The notes under the pieces: model-generated
Told to the model about the DNA's origin: nothing
Seen by the model: only the letters and a program-made list of their open reading frames with translations
The model's database searches: none
NCBI GenBank assembly: GCA_905478675.1
Contig: CAJQJI010000114.1
Location: 1-15,816 of the forward strand
Direction: 5' to 3'
Length of the DNA stretch: 15,816 bases
From: Candidatus Altimarinota bacterium
Lineage (GTDB): Bacteria > Patescibacteriota > Gracilibacteria > UBA4473
Shown here: piece by piece, positions 5,444 through 13,378 of the stretch
Numbering within the stretch: the stretch's first letter is position 1
Layout: each line of letters starts with the position of its first letter
Translations under genes and position numbers: made by a program

Positions 5444-7155
5444 TACTTTAGCCGTTTAACCATGTAAGTACTTTTTTCTTCATACCCAAATTTTCGGTAG
5501 TACTCACGGGTTCCAATCCCGGCAATAATTGAAATTTTATCCATGCCCCATTCATCTCGCACAATTCGCTCAGCTTCTTCAATAAGCTTTCGGCCTAACC
5601 CTCGATGTTGCCCTAAACCTTCAGTGTCACCCACCGAAACCTCACCACCGTACGAGTGTACTTCCCGAATAAAAGCGGCATTTTTTAGGGCGGAAGCATA
5701 GTGCTTAAAGGGTTGCCCACTCGGTTTTCGTAACCGAAGTAGCGCAAACAAGTGTTCTTTTTTTTCGTCTTCAAAACTTAAAAAAACTTCTTGCCCTTCG
5801 CTGGCTTCATAATCACGACGCACTAACACTGGGGGAATGGTTAAAAGTTCTGGATTTTTTTCAAAATCAGCAAAGCCGACTTCTCGTGCCCGAATATCGC
5901 GAAAAATATAACTCGTTTCGGCCAAATTATGTTCGTCATAAAATTTGTCGCCCACGAGTTCGCGTAATTTCTCTGGCTGATCTTTTAAAATCTGGCGCAG
6001 ATTAGAAAACTTGGCCCCATCTAAAATATTACTGACCGGAATATCGCGCATTAAACGCATAATTCGTGTCCACTCTGGCACAAAAGTTTGAAATTGGGTC
6101 AGTAGTTTTACTAAATCATCATCGTGGTAGGGCACGTAATCACCCCGCTCCCACCACTCTTTTAGCTCGGCGGTTTCAAGCACCACACACGGGTAAATTT
6201 TAATAAAATCTGGCCCCATATCCGGATTAGAAAAAACTTCCTTCATCCATTCTAAATCGTTTTCTGGGGTCGAGCCTGGTAGTCCTGGCATCAAGTGCCA
6301 ACACACTTTGAACCCAAAATCTTTCATCAGCTTCATGGCTTTTACCACGTGTTTACGCGAGTGCCCTCGTTTGGTTAGACGCTGAATATCATCATTCAAC
6401 GTTTGAACCCCAATCTCTATCCGGGTACAACCATACCGACGCATACGTACCAGTTCTCGTTCGTTAATAAAATCTGGGCGTGTTTCGAGCGTTAAACCAA
6501 TAATTCGATGGTCGGCGGTTTCGTTCCACGTTTGCGATTTTTTAAGTGTTGTCGCTACTTTACGGTACTCTTTTTTCTTGGCTTCCGATAAACCAAACTC
6601 ATTCGCGGCATCATAACACCGTTTCAAATACCAGCTTTGGTATCGATGGGGCAAAAAGCTCCACGTTCCCCCCATAACAATAATTTCTAGCTTAGACGTT
6701 GGGTGCCCCGATTCCGCTAAAGCCGTGAGTCGATTAAATACCTGTTTATAGGGATGAAATTTGTTGCGTACGGCTCGCGCGGCTGCTGGTTGGTTACTCA
6801 TGTAACTTTTGGGCATTCGGTCCTCTGTAGGACAATACACGCACCGTCCTGGGCACGGATAGGGTTTCGTCAGAATCCCAATCGGTGAAACCCCCGAAAT
6901 AGTCCGTACCGAACGTTTTTGCAACATTTGCTCCAGCAAACGCGGCAGTTTTATGTTTTGCTGTTTTGCCACGGCAATGAGATCTCGATTTTGAATCGTT
7001 GGCACCTTGGTCCCCGCCGAAAATTCGTACTTTCGTTGTTCTAGTTTTTTGGCTGAACGAGGCGGCTTGGCAAGCAACTCACGCAAAAACGCTTCCACCT
7101 CGACTGGGTGATTTACTTTTTGCGACGCGCCAAACACTTTTATTTGCTTTGCCAT
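5443..7155 (-). CDS. elp3: Elp3-type tRNA U34 modification enzyme (radical SAM + GNAT)
   Basis: This 570-residue protein has the two-domain layout of Elp3. The radical SAM domain carries Cys101, Cys105 and Cys108 in KPYPCPGRCVYCP, which would bind a 4Fe-4S cluster, followed by PKSY--NQPAAARAVRN, IIVMGGTW, GLTLETRPDFI and TRIEIGVQTL. The C-terminal GNAT acetyltransferase domain (about 450-570) has the acetyl-CoA loop GLGQHRGLGRKL near residue 513 and the closing YYRKFGY. Elp3 uses acetyl-CoA and SAM to add a carboxymethyl-type group to wobble U34 of tRNA. It is near-universal in archaea and eukaryotes but sporadic in bacteria, which normally use MnmE/MnmG. Length and all key residues look intact. 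The ATG at 7155 has no Shine-Dalgarno, and the gene is followed by the MFS gene with a one-base overlap. Confidence 0.93.
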   Translation of the reverse strand: MAKQIKVFGASQKVNHPVEVEAFLRELLAKPPRSAKKLEQRKYEFSAGTKVPTIQNRDLIAVAKQQNIKLPRLLEQMLQKRSVRTISGVSPIGILTKPYPCPGRCVYCPTEDRMPKSYMSNQPAAARAVRNKFHPYKQVFNRLTALAESGHPTSKLEIIVMGGTWSFLPHRYQSWYLKRCYDAANEFGLSEAKKKEYRKVATTLKKSQTWNETADHRIIGLTLETRPDFINERELVRMRRYGCTRIEIGVQTLNDDIQRLTKRGHSRKHVVKAMKLMKDFGFKVCWHLMPGLPGSTPENDLEWMKEVFSNPDMGPDFIKIYPCVVLETAELKEWWERGDYVPYHDDDLVKLLTQFQTFVPEWTRIMRLMRDIPVSNILDGAKFSNLRQILKDQPEKLRELVGDKFYDEHNLAETSYIFRDIRAREVGFADFEKNPELLTIPPVLVRRDYEASEGQEVFLSFEDEKKEHLFALLRLRKPSGQPFKHYASALKNAAFIREVHSYGGEVSVGDTEGLGQHRGLGRKLIEEAERIVRDEWGMDKISIIAGIGTREYYRKFGYEEKSTYMVKRLK

Positions 7156-7168
7156 TAGGGTTAGAAAC

Positions 7169-7214
7169 TAATGAAGAGGGGGGAAAAGTAAAGCTTTGAC
7201 ATAATTCTTCATTA
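7169..7214. repeat. Nine-base inverted repeat in the divergent elp3 / 7231-gene promoter region
   Basis: TAATGAAGA at 7169-7177 is repeated in inverted orientation as TCTTCATTA at 7206-7214, 28 bases apart. The pair straddles the TTGACA -35 box of the rightward gene and lies 14 to 60 bases upstream of elp3. It could be an operator read by a dimeric or looping regulator, or a chance pair in an AT-rich region. Confidence 0.4.
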
Positions 7215-7223
7215 CCTTATTTT
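7196..7223 (+). promoter_or_regulatory. Promoter of the 7231-7773 gene, probably leaderless
   Basis: A perfect -35 TTGACA (7196-7201) is followed after 16 bases by TATTTT (7218-7223, four of six -10 bases). The expected start point is at about 7230-7231, the same position as the ATG at 7231, so the mRNA would have no 5' leader. The absence of a Shine-Dalgarno there fits. Confidence 0.6.
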
Positions 7224-7230
7224 ATGTAAA

Positions 7231-7773
7231 ATGAATTTAAAAGAGGTTATTGAATCGCAAGCCCCCGAACTTGATTTTGCTCAATATCGACAGAGCACCA
7301 CACACATGCCCTCGTTAAAATGGGATAAAGTCTCTATCGATGGGCTTTGGGAAGACCAACGAAACCAGTTCCCAGAAGCGGCTTTTAATGGACAAGGAAG
7401 CTTTTTTTTGCGCTACAAAGGAAAACCTGGACGCTTTTTAAGTCTTGAAGAAATTGATAATAACCCTGAAAAATGGAACATCACTCAATTACAAGGTATC
7501 AACTCTAAAGCTGCCTACAGAGTTAATACTGGACTCAATGCTTCAAGCGCCTTGGGCTCTCTGATAAAAAAAACGGCTTCTAACGTTGAGACGACCGTAC
7601 GACAAGTACAAATGCCTCTTTTCCATGAGATAGAGGGGATAGATGGCGTCGCCTTCAACCGAGTTGAAACGGTCATGATGGCTTACACTGACTTTGCCCA
7701 AGCCGTTGGAATGCAAATATCAAAAGAAGATGCGTGTTATATTGCTGATTTTTCAACGTCTGGTTGGGTCTAA
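7231..7773 (+). CDS. Unrecognised soluble protein, 180 residues
   Basis: I do not recognise this family. The product is hydrophilic with no signal peptide or membrane segment, and it contains one Cys (in the C-terminal DACYIADF). Its middle part has FFLRYKGKPGRFLSLEEIDNNP, suggesting a small beta-sheet element. The second half has an alternating helix-forming stretch (SALGSLIKKTASNVETTVRQV and FNRVETVMMAYTDFAQAVG). The supporting evidence that it is a gene is the good promoter at 7196-7223, an ATG placed right at the predicted transcript start, and an uninterrupted frame between two divergent or convergent genes. It is a single-gene transcript. Its last 21 bases overlap the 3' end of the convergent IMPACT-family gene. 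Confidence 0.65.
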   Translation: MNLKEVIESQAPELDFAQYRQSTTHMPSLKWDKVSIDGLWEDQRNQFPEAAFNGQGSFFLRYKGKPGRFLSLEEIDNNPEKWNITQLQGINSKAAYRVNTGLNASSALGSLIKKTASNVETTVRQVQMPLFHEIEGIDGVAFNRVETVMMAYTDFAQAVGMQISKEDACYIADFSTSGWV

Positions 7774-8154
7774 AATTAACTTCGTGGCATCCTGCACGTG
7801 TTTATAACGATCTGTCCCTAAATGCGTACCGCCAAACCAACGCGTGACGACCACGATACTATTCACATAGTTTTGTTTTTGCATGATACGGAGAATCACC
7901 GCGCCGGCGCCCGTTTCGCCGTCGTCCTGTTTGGTTTCCCAAATTTGCCCATCACGAGAAAGTCGTGCCGCCCAACTATGATGAGTGGCTTTAGCGTATT
8001 TTTTCGGTTGTTTTAGTTTCGTGAGAAAAGCTTTAATTTCATCTCGATTAAACACCTTTCCGCCACTCACTGCATACTTAGAACCACGATCGGTAATAAT
8101 ATTTTCTAGTAGTATAAATTCTTCGCTCAAGGTAGAGCTATCTAAAAAATCCAT
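7753..8154 (-). CDS. Single-domain IMPACT/UPF0029 family protein
   Basis: The protein has 133 residues from ATG 8154. It has the IMPACT/UPF0029 core: KKYAKATHHSWAARL with His58-His59, QDDGETGAGAVILRIMQ with the DDGET motif at 77-81, and VVVTRWFGG--LGTDRYKHVQDA at 102-123. The C-terminal second domain of bacterial YigZ proteins is absent, and the GTDRYKH wording is closer to eukaryotic IMPACT (LGPDRFKH) than to YigZ (KLGxGGLVRAY). In eukaryotes IMPACT modulates GCN2 signalling, while the bacterial role is not established. The frame is open upstream to a TTG at 8202, but that falls inside the preceding terminator, so the ATG is preferred. The 3' end overlaps the convergent unknown gene by 21 bases. 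Confidence 0.85.
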   Translation of the reverse strand: MDFLDSSTLSEEFILLENIITDRGSKYAVSGGKVFNRDEIKAFLTKLKQPKKYAKATHHSWAARLSRDGQIWETKQDDGETGAGAVILRIMQKQNYVNSIVVVTRWFGGTHLGTDRYKHVQDATKLILDPTRR

Positions 8155-8182
8155 ACTGGCTTGGTTGGTTCTCACAGATTTG

Positions 8183-8212
8183 ATTCTAACAAAAACCCTC
8201 AAACTTTCACAA
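8183..8212 (-). promoter_or_regulatory. Possible promoter of the IMPACT-family gene
   Basis: On the minus strand TAGAAT (8188-8183) resembles a -10 box, and TTGTGA (8212-8207) could be a -35 at 18-base spacing. The -35 lies in the loop and arm of the efflux-operon terminator. The predicted start is about 22 bases before ATG 8154. The evidence is weak; it is offered because the upstream terminator requires some new start. Confidence 0.35.
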
Positions 8213-8221
8213 GTCTGAGGG
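8191..8221 (-). terminator. Intrinsic terminator of the RND efflux operon
   Basis: On the minus strand CCCTCAGACTT and AAGTTTGAGGG form an eleven-base stem with one G-T pair around a four-base GTGA loop (arms at 8211-8221 and 8196-8206), followed by five T. It starts 13 bases after the RND stop codon. Confidence 0.88.
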
Positions 8222-8233
8222 GTGGTTTTTCCG

Positions 8234-11200
8234 CTAAGAAAACCACTGCTTCATTTTTTTAAACGGCCATTTAACGATCAATACTACGCCATGCGTTATG
8301 TCTTCGTACATCACAATCAAACACGGCACTAAGATAATCGTTAAGAACGTGGCCAACGTCATGCCGTAAATAATGGCAAACCCAAGCCCTTCCCAAATAG
8401 GATCTGATAAGGCCAATGGCAGTAACCCAAAAATCGTGGTAACCGACGTTAAGATAATCGGCTGCATCCGAGAGGCTCCGGCCTCACGAAAGGCTTCACG
8501 CTCATCATCGAAGTTTTTCATATCACTGTTAATTCGGTCAATTAAGACAATCGAATCATTCACAATAATTCCAGCGAGCGCCACAATACCAATCATAGCG
8601 GGGAACGAAATAGGCGTTCCAGAAACCCAGAAGCCCAGAAAGACCCCCATAATAGATAACGGCAATAGCGTTACAATGACGCCGGCTTGAAGAAACGAAT
8701 CAAATTGTAATACCAACACCACCAGAATCAGGAACACCCCGAGCATCATGGCCATCGACATTTCGGTAACCAGACGTTGCGCTTCTTCGTTATCCCCCCC
8801 AATTTTTACTTGGTCCCCCGCTTGAGTCGGTAGAGCCGCAATTAATTCATCCAGTTTCGCTTTAAACTGAGCGGCGGTCGCTTCACCTTCAATTCCAGCC
8901 CCCACAGAAATCGTTCTTTGCCCATCAACGTGCTCAAACTTAGTTCGCTCTGATTTAATGGTAAAGTCAGCCACATCAGACAGTTTAATAAAGCTACCAC
9001 TTGGCGTTTTAATTGGAATTTGAGACACAATATCAAGCGAATCTGGACTCGTCCAAGTCCGGTCGCCTTTAAAATCAAAACGGGCTTCAACATCAATTTC
9101 CTCCCCATCTTCGGTGAGTTCTAGAATAGTAATCCCTTCAATCCCGGCACGCAGTGTTTGTTGTAAAGAAATCGGTGATAAACCGTAACGATTTAATTTT
9201 TCCCGATCAAAACTCCAGGTCATTTGCGGCACGGCTTCTCCTCGATTATCGGTAATATTTTTAAGCGTCGCGCCATTTTCTAACTTCACCATGGCTAAAT
9301 CTTTCACCAAACTCGAAGCCATGGCATCAATTCGGTCTAAATTATCGCTGGTTAATTTAATGGTTACGGGTTGATCACCACCTGGTGGCCCCGCCGATAA
9401 CTCGGAAATTTTAATATCAAGATAATCCGGTAAGGCCGCGATTAAATCGGTTCTTACACGTGGAGCTAAATCAACCGAACTTGGTTCTCGAACGGTTTTA
9501 TCAAACAGATTTATAGTAATCCCAATAATATTTTCCGTTGAACTACTACCAGCACTAGCCTCTTGATTCGGGTCATAGGGGGATTTTTCCCCAACGGAAA
9601 TTTGAACATTTTTAAGCCATTTCTCGTCTTCCTCAAAATAGGGTAAAAAAACTTCATCAATCTGTGGCAGCAGTTTTTTCATAGTTTCTAAATCGGTTCC
9701 CGTAGGGGCTTCAATAGAGGCTACAAAGTAATTTTGATCGCCCGATGGAAAAATTTCGACCGACACCTTCCCCGTGGCAGGCAAAGAAAAAGCAAACACC
9801 ATTAAGGCAAAAGAAGCCGCCAGAAGCCCATAAATCCGACGCTTTTTGGTAAACGTCCAGGCCATAAAGCGAGCATAATGCTCTTTCAAAACATTCATGG
9901 TTTTTGATTCTCGTTGGTTTTTAGGGGGAAATAAGCTGAAAAACATAACCGCAAACACGGGCAGCATAAAGAGCGACACAAAGAGTGACGCTGAAAGCAC
10001 TAAAATGACCGTTTTCGGAATCCCTTCAATATATTCTCCAGATACCCCAGAAATCATGATCATCATTGGCGCAAAAGCCAGCATCGTAGTCGCCGTTCCG
10101 GTAATCACCGGCCACCGAAACTGTCGCAACGTTTCTCGGGCAGAGGCTAACGGGGTGAGTCTTTTTTCATGGATCCCATCAGAAATACCTTCAGTAATAA
10201 TAATCGCATTATCTACCAATAACCCCAACGCGAGCACCAGCGCAAATAAAGATAAAAAGTTGAACGTTTCCCCCACCATATAAAGCCCTAAAATGGCAAT
10301 CAATAACGTTAAAGGAATCGCAACAAAGGCCAGCGCGGACTCTCTCCATCCTAAAGCCACTAGTAAAACAATACCAATTACCAGTAAGGTTTGAAACCCA
10401 CTATCAAATAGTTGTCCTAAACTTTTTTTAATATCGTCGGCCGAATTAAACACCGTTTCTACTTTAATATTAGCGGGTAATTGACCCGTTTCATAAAATT
10501 GATCTACCGTTGCTAAGGCCGCTTCAACTACCCGAGGAACGTTCGTTTTGGTTTCAGCTTTTAGTATATCAAGCGAAATAAAACGTTCTGAAGGCGCCCC
10601 GGTTGAAATTAATTTTTCAACTTCTAGTTCATCAAATTCACGACGAACTTCTCCAAGATCCTCTAAACGCACGACTTGCCCAGACGTCGTTTGTAATGGC
10701 AGCGTCATAAACTCTGAAACCGACTCAATTTCACCCGCAATACGAACATCAACGGCTTCACCGCGCACACTCACGGCGCCCAAAGGAATATCTTTATGAG
10801 CCGCACTAATGGCTTGGACCACTTCATCTAAGCTAAGGCCTAAACCTTGCAGCTTAATGGGGTCTACATAAAAATGGTATTGTTCATCAGGCACCCCGCT
10901 TAAACGCGCCTCTTTTACCCCATCAATGGTTTCTATTTGGTCTGATAACGTTTCTGCAAAACTTTTTAATTGTGAATAAGAATAATCGCCTGATACCGCT
11001 AAGGTTAAAATTGGGGTCGAAGAAATATTAGCTTGTTCGACGTTTGGATCATCAAGGATTGAATCTGGTAGTTTTCGAGCCGCATCATCGACCGCATCTT
11101 GCACGTCATTGGTGTTCTCGGTCATATCGGTCCCGATTTCAAATTCTACCACCACGGTTGAAAAACCAGCGACCGAGGTTGAAGTGTATTCCTCAACATC

Positions 11201-11458
11201 ATCTAAGTTTTCAATTTCTTGCTCTATTTTATCGGTCACAAGGTTTTCAATATCTTCAGCCGTAGCGCCTGGCCAAACCGTTGAAACTACCACAATTGGA
11301 ATTTCTACGTCTGGGGCATTTTCTTGTGGAATGGCTTTGTACGCGATACTTCCCGCCACAAAAAATAACAATGAAAACAGCAAAGTTACCCGAAAACGCT
11401 CTAGAAAAAACGTCCACAATTTTGGCAATGGCGTTGCAGGCTTAATTGGATTACTCAT
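8234..11458 (-). CDS. RND-family efflux transporter (AcrB/HAE-like)
   Basis: At 1074 residues this is a full-length RND pump. It has the N-terminal cytoplasmic helix and first membrane segment (about 23-43), VSTVWPGATAEDIENLVT at the start of the first large external domain, and membrane segments 2-6 around residues 355-510. The second large domain spans about 575-890, and the last segments about 900-1060. The intramembrane motif of segment 4 is GLLVDNAII, keeping Asp416 but with Asn417 where AcrB has a second Asp. Segment 10 has IIVNDSIVLID with Asp968 and lacks the AcrB Lys. Such pumps export drugs, lipids or metals using the proton gradient. It overlaps the fusion-protein stop by eight bases, so the two are made together. 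No outer-membrane channel gene is nearby. Confidence 0.93.
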   Translation of the reverse strand: MSNPIKPATPLPKLWTFFLERFRVTLLFSLLFFVAGSIAYKAIPQENAPDVEIPIVVVSTVWPGATAEDIENLVTDKIEQEIENLDDVEEYTSTSVAGFSTVVVEFEIGTDMTENTNDVQDAVDDAARKLPDSILDDPNVEQANISSTPILTLAVSGDYSYSQLKSFAETLSDQIETIDGVKEARLSGVPDEQYHFYVDPIKLQGLGLSLDEVVQAISAAHKDIPLGAVSVRGEAVDVRIAGEIESVSEFMTLPLQTTSGQVVRLEDLGEVRREFDELEVEKLISTGAPSERFISLDILKAETKTNVPRVVEAALATVDQFYETGQLPANIKVETVFNSADDIKKSLGQLFDSGFQTLLVIGIVLLVALGWRESALAFVAIPLTLLIAILGLYMVGETFNFLSLFALVLALGLLVDNAIIITEGISDGIHEKRLTPLASARETLRQFRWPVITGTATTMLAFAPMMIMISGVSGEYIEGIPKTVILVLSASLFVSLFMLPVFAVMFFSLFPPKNQRESKTMNVLKEHYARFMAWTFTKKRRIYGLLAASFALMVFAFSLPATGKVSVEIFPSGDQNYFVASIEAPTGTDLETMKKLLPQIDEVFLPYFEEDEKWLKNVQISVGEKSPYDPNQEASAGSSSTENIIGITINLFDKTVREPSSVDLAPRVRTDLIAALPDYLDIKISELSAGPPGGDQPVTIKLTSDNLDRIDAMASSLVKDLAMVKLENGATLKNITDNRGEAVPQMTWSFDREKLNRYGLSPISLQQTLRAGIEGITILELTEDGEEIDVEARFDFKGDRTWTSPDSLDIVSQIPIKTPSGSFIKLSDVADFTIKSERTKFEHVDGQRTISVGAGIEGEATAAQFKAKLDELIAALPTQAGDQVKIGGDNEEAQRLVTEMSMAMMLGVFLILVVLVLQFDSFLQAGVIVTLLPLSIMGVFLGFWVSGTPISFPAMIGIVALAGIIVNDSIVLIDRINSDMKNFDDEREAFREAGASRMQPIILTSVTTIFGLLPLALSDPIWEGLGFAIIYGMTLATFLTIILVPCLIVMYEDITHGVVLIVKWPFKKMKQWFS

Positions 11459-13214
11459 TATTAGCGTCTAGATTAAGGTTTAACTCGGCTTCATTTTGAA
11501 CCACATCATCACTCGTTAGGTCTGCCTGTTTTTCGGCAGGAACAACCTGCGTTAGACTTTCATTTATCACCCTTTCTCCGGGCAAGACCCGTTTATAATA
11601 TTCCACAACGTTGTCGCCCGTTTGAAGCCCACTCATGATCTCAATATTACTAACCACTACACGCCCTACCATGACTTTTCTACGTTCAGCTATAGCGTTT
11701 TCATTTAACACTAGCACCTCGGCCCCATCTGGTTCAAACGAGACGGCGGAGAATGGCAGTAAATTACTTTCGCCTTCAATACTAGAACCTAACGGAATTC
11801 GAACGGTGGCTAAATTTCCCACTAAGGTTGTCTCGGCAGGCACCGTAAATTCAGCCAGAAGTTTTTGAGTTTGGCTTTCGAGCTGAGCACTCAAAAATTT
11901 TTCCGTTACAGGAATCAATTTTCCATTAATTTCAATTTGAATCGTTTCAGCCCTCGCGGCTTGAGCGCGTTCTTCTTGGCTTAAATACGCTACGACTTTC
12001 TTTTCTTGCGCTTCATTTACAATCGTAAATAGAACCGTTCCAGGACTTACCAAATCTCCTGCTCGAACACTTTTCGCGGTGATCGTGCCCGAAATTGGAG
12101 CTCTCACGACTAAGTCGGCGGTTGATGCTCCAGCAATATTAACCTGATTTCGCGCCCCGACGACTTGCGCTTCTACTTGTGATTTAGAAAGCTCAACATT
12201 CGCTTCTGCACTTTCAAGGGCATTTTGAGCGCTTAAAATGGCGAGTCTCGTTTGTTCTCGTGCGCCTTTCGCCCCATCAATGGCGCCTTGGTAGGCACTT
12301 ACTCGAGCATCAAGCGAGGCATGAACGCCTTCGATTGAAGCCAAAAAGCCCGCGACTTGAGCTTCGGTAATACGAGAGTTTACAGCCGTTCTTTCTACTA
12401 AAATTTCTAAATCATCAAATAACTGTTGAAGTGATTTTAAAATCGCTAAACGCGTATTGGCATCTTGCACAATTTGTGACTCAGAAGCACTCGCTGAAAC
12501 GGGCGTTAAGGCGTTGACTCGCATCGCTAATTGCTGTCCTTGGTTTTTAATGTTTTGTCGCCCCACGACATCTGTATTCCCAATTTGAGTGTAGGCCAAA
12601 TCTTGGTTGTATTGGTATTTAGTGCTGAATTGTACGTGTTTATCCACCGTATCAATCGCACTGGTAATTAACGTTTTTACACTCTGAGACTCAAGCCGTA
12701 ACGCCTCATACGCTTGAGCGTACGCTTGATCTTGCTGTGCTACCGTTTGCGCTAAAGATTTTTGAGCATTTTCAACGGCAATTTCGGCAGAACGAATACT
12801 GTTTTGTCCTGACAGTTGTGTAGTTTCTAAATTGCTTAAAGCCGATTGGTAATTAATCGCCGTTGGATCCCCAGTCGTTTTAAAACTGGCCAACACTTGC
12901 CCGGCCGCCACTTTATCGCCGACAGAAGCATTAACACCGGCAATGGTGCCACTCAACTCTGCTTTTACCTCAATATTCCCGTCAGAAATGACTTGGCCAA
13001 GCACGGTTCGGTATTCGCTGGGTGACCATTCCCCAAAACGAACCACGCTCGCTTGACGCTCTATAATTTGAGTTTCTAGACTTTCACTTGGGAGAAGGGC
13101 CTCCGTGTCCGTCGGAACCGGATCGCGGTTAAGCACCTTAAATCCTACAAAAAGTAAGACAATAATGCCCCCGCCAATGAGTTGTCGCTTATGGATTCTG
13201 GTAAATTCGCTCAT
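11451..13214 (-). CDS. Membrane-fusion (periplasmic adaptor) protein of the RND pump, extra long
   Basis: The 587-residue protein has an N-terminal anchor (about residues 11-27) with no lipobox Cys. The first half of a lipoyl domain follows (LSGTIAGVNASVGDKVAAGQVL, 88-108), then an Ala/Gln/Ser-rich helical hairpin from about 115 to 365, and the second lipoyl half (VVRAPISGTITAKSVRAGDLV, 369-389). Beta-barrel and membrane-proximal domains come next, with LLPFSAV and the closing GLQTGDNVV. Typical adaptors have 350-420 residues; the excess is mostly in the hairpin, plus an acidic tail ending NLNLDANNE. It would link the RND pump to a partner or scaffold outside the cell membrane. It is the first gene of the operon, with a clear promoter and a palindrome in the leader. 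Confidence 0.9.
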   Translation of the reverse strand: MSEFTRIHKRQLIGGGIIVLLFVGFKVLNRDPVPTDTEALLPSESLETQIIERQASVVRFGEWSPSEYRTVLGQVISDGNIEVKAELSGTIAGVNASVGDKVAAGQVLASFKTTGDPTAINYQSALSNLETTQLSGQNSIRSAEIAVENAQKSLAQTVAQQDQAYAQAYEALRLESQSVKTLITSAIDTVDKHVQFSTKYQYNQDLAYTQIGNTDVVGRQNIKNQGQQLAMRVNALTPVSASASESQIVQDANTRLAILKSLQQLFDDLEILVERTAVNSRITEAQVAGFLASIEGVHASLDARVSAYQGAIDGAKGAREQTRLAILSAQNALESAEANVELSKSQVEAQVVGARNQVNIAGASTADLVVRAPISGTITAKSVRAGDLVSPGTVLFTIVNEAQEKKVVAYLSQEERAQAARAETIQIEINGKLIPVTEKFLSAQLESQTQKLLAEFTVPAETTLVGNLATVRIPLGSSIEGESNLLPFSAVSFEPDGAEVLVLNENAIAERRKVMVGRVVVSNIEIMSGLQTGDNVVEYYKRVLPGERVINESLTQVVPAEKQADLTSDDVVQNEAELNLNLDANNE

Positions 13215-13216
13215 AA

Positions 13217-13232
13217 AATTATTATAATAATT
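13217..13232. promoter_or_regulatory. Perfect 16-bp palindrome, candidate operator of the efflux operon
   Basis: AATTATTATAATAATT reads the same on both strands. It lies between the -10 box (13239-13244) and the ATG at 13214, covering the predicted start point. That is where a dimeric repressor such as a TetR or MarR family member would block transcription. It is entirely A/T, so chance is possible, and no regulator gene lies in the window. Confidence 0.45.
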
Positions 13233-13238
13233 CTTTAC

Positions 13239-13267
13239 ATTATATCATTTTTATTTTGAAGTCGCAA
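13239..13267 (-). promoter_or_regulatory. Sigma70-like promoter of the RND efflux operon
   Basis: On the minus strand TTGCGA (13267-13262, four of six) is followed after exactly 17 bases by a perfect TATAAT (13244-13239). The predicted start near 13232 leaves a leader of about 18 bases, all within or beside the palindrome, and no Shine-Dalgarno precedes the ATG. Confidence 0.8.
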
Positions 13268-13340
13268 ACCAATGGTCTGTTTTTCGAAACGACTATTTCC
13301 GTTTAAAAAATTAAAGCAAATTTTATTTTTCTTTTCTGGA

Positions 13341-13370
13341 TTTAAAACGCCGCTTAATTTAGGCTAATAA
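13341..13370 (+). promoter_or_regulatory. Weak possible promoter of the flavodoxin-korA cluster
   Basis: TTTAAA (13341-13346) and TAATAA (13365-13370) are separated by 18 bases, with a predicted start a few bases before ATG 13379. Both hexamers are poor matches in AT-rich sequence. The 164-base gap to the divergent efflux operon is the only intergenic space here, so some promoter should lie in it. Confidence 0.3.
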
Positions 13371-13378
13371 AGATACAA

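Noticed and set aside
8155..8202. N-terminal extension of the IMPACT-family protein from a TTG at 8202.
   Set aside because: The codon lies inside the intrinsic terminator of the upstream operon, and the conserved protein is complete from ATG 8154.
9897..10283. Plus-strand open frame of 128 codons opposite the RND gene.
   Set aside because: This is an antisense shadow of membrane segments, with no independent start signal or family resemblance.
11109..11471. Plus-strand open frame of 120 codons opposite the RND gene start.
   Set aside because: It is Ser/Thr-rich with no motif and lies wholly within a well-supported RND coding region.
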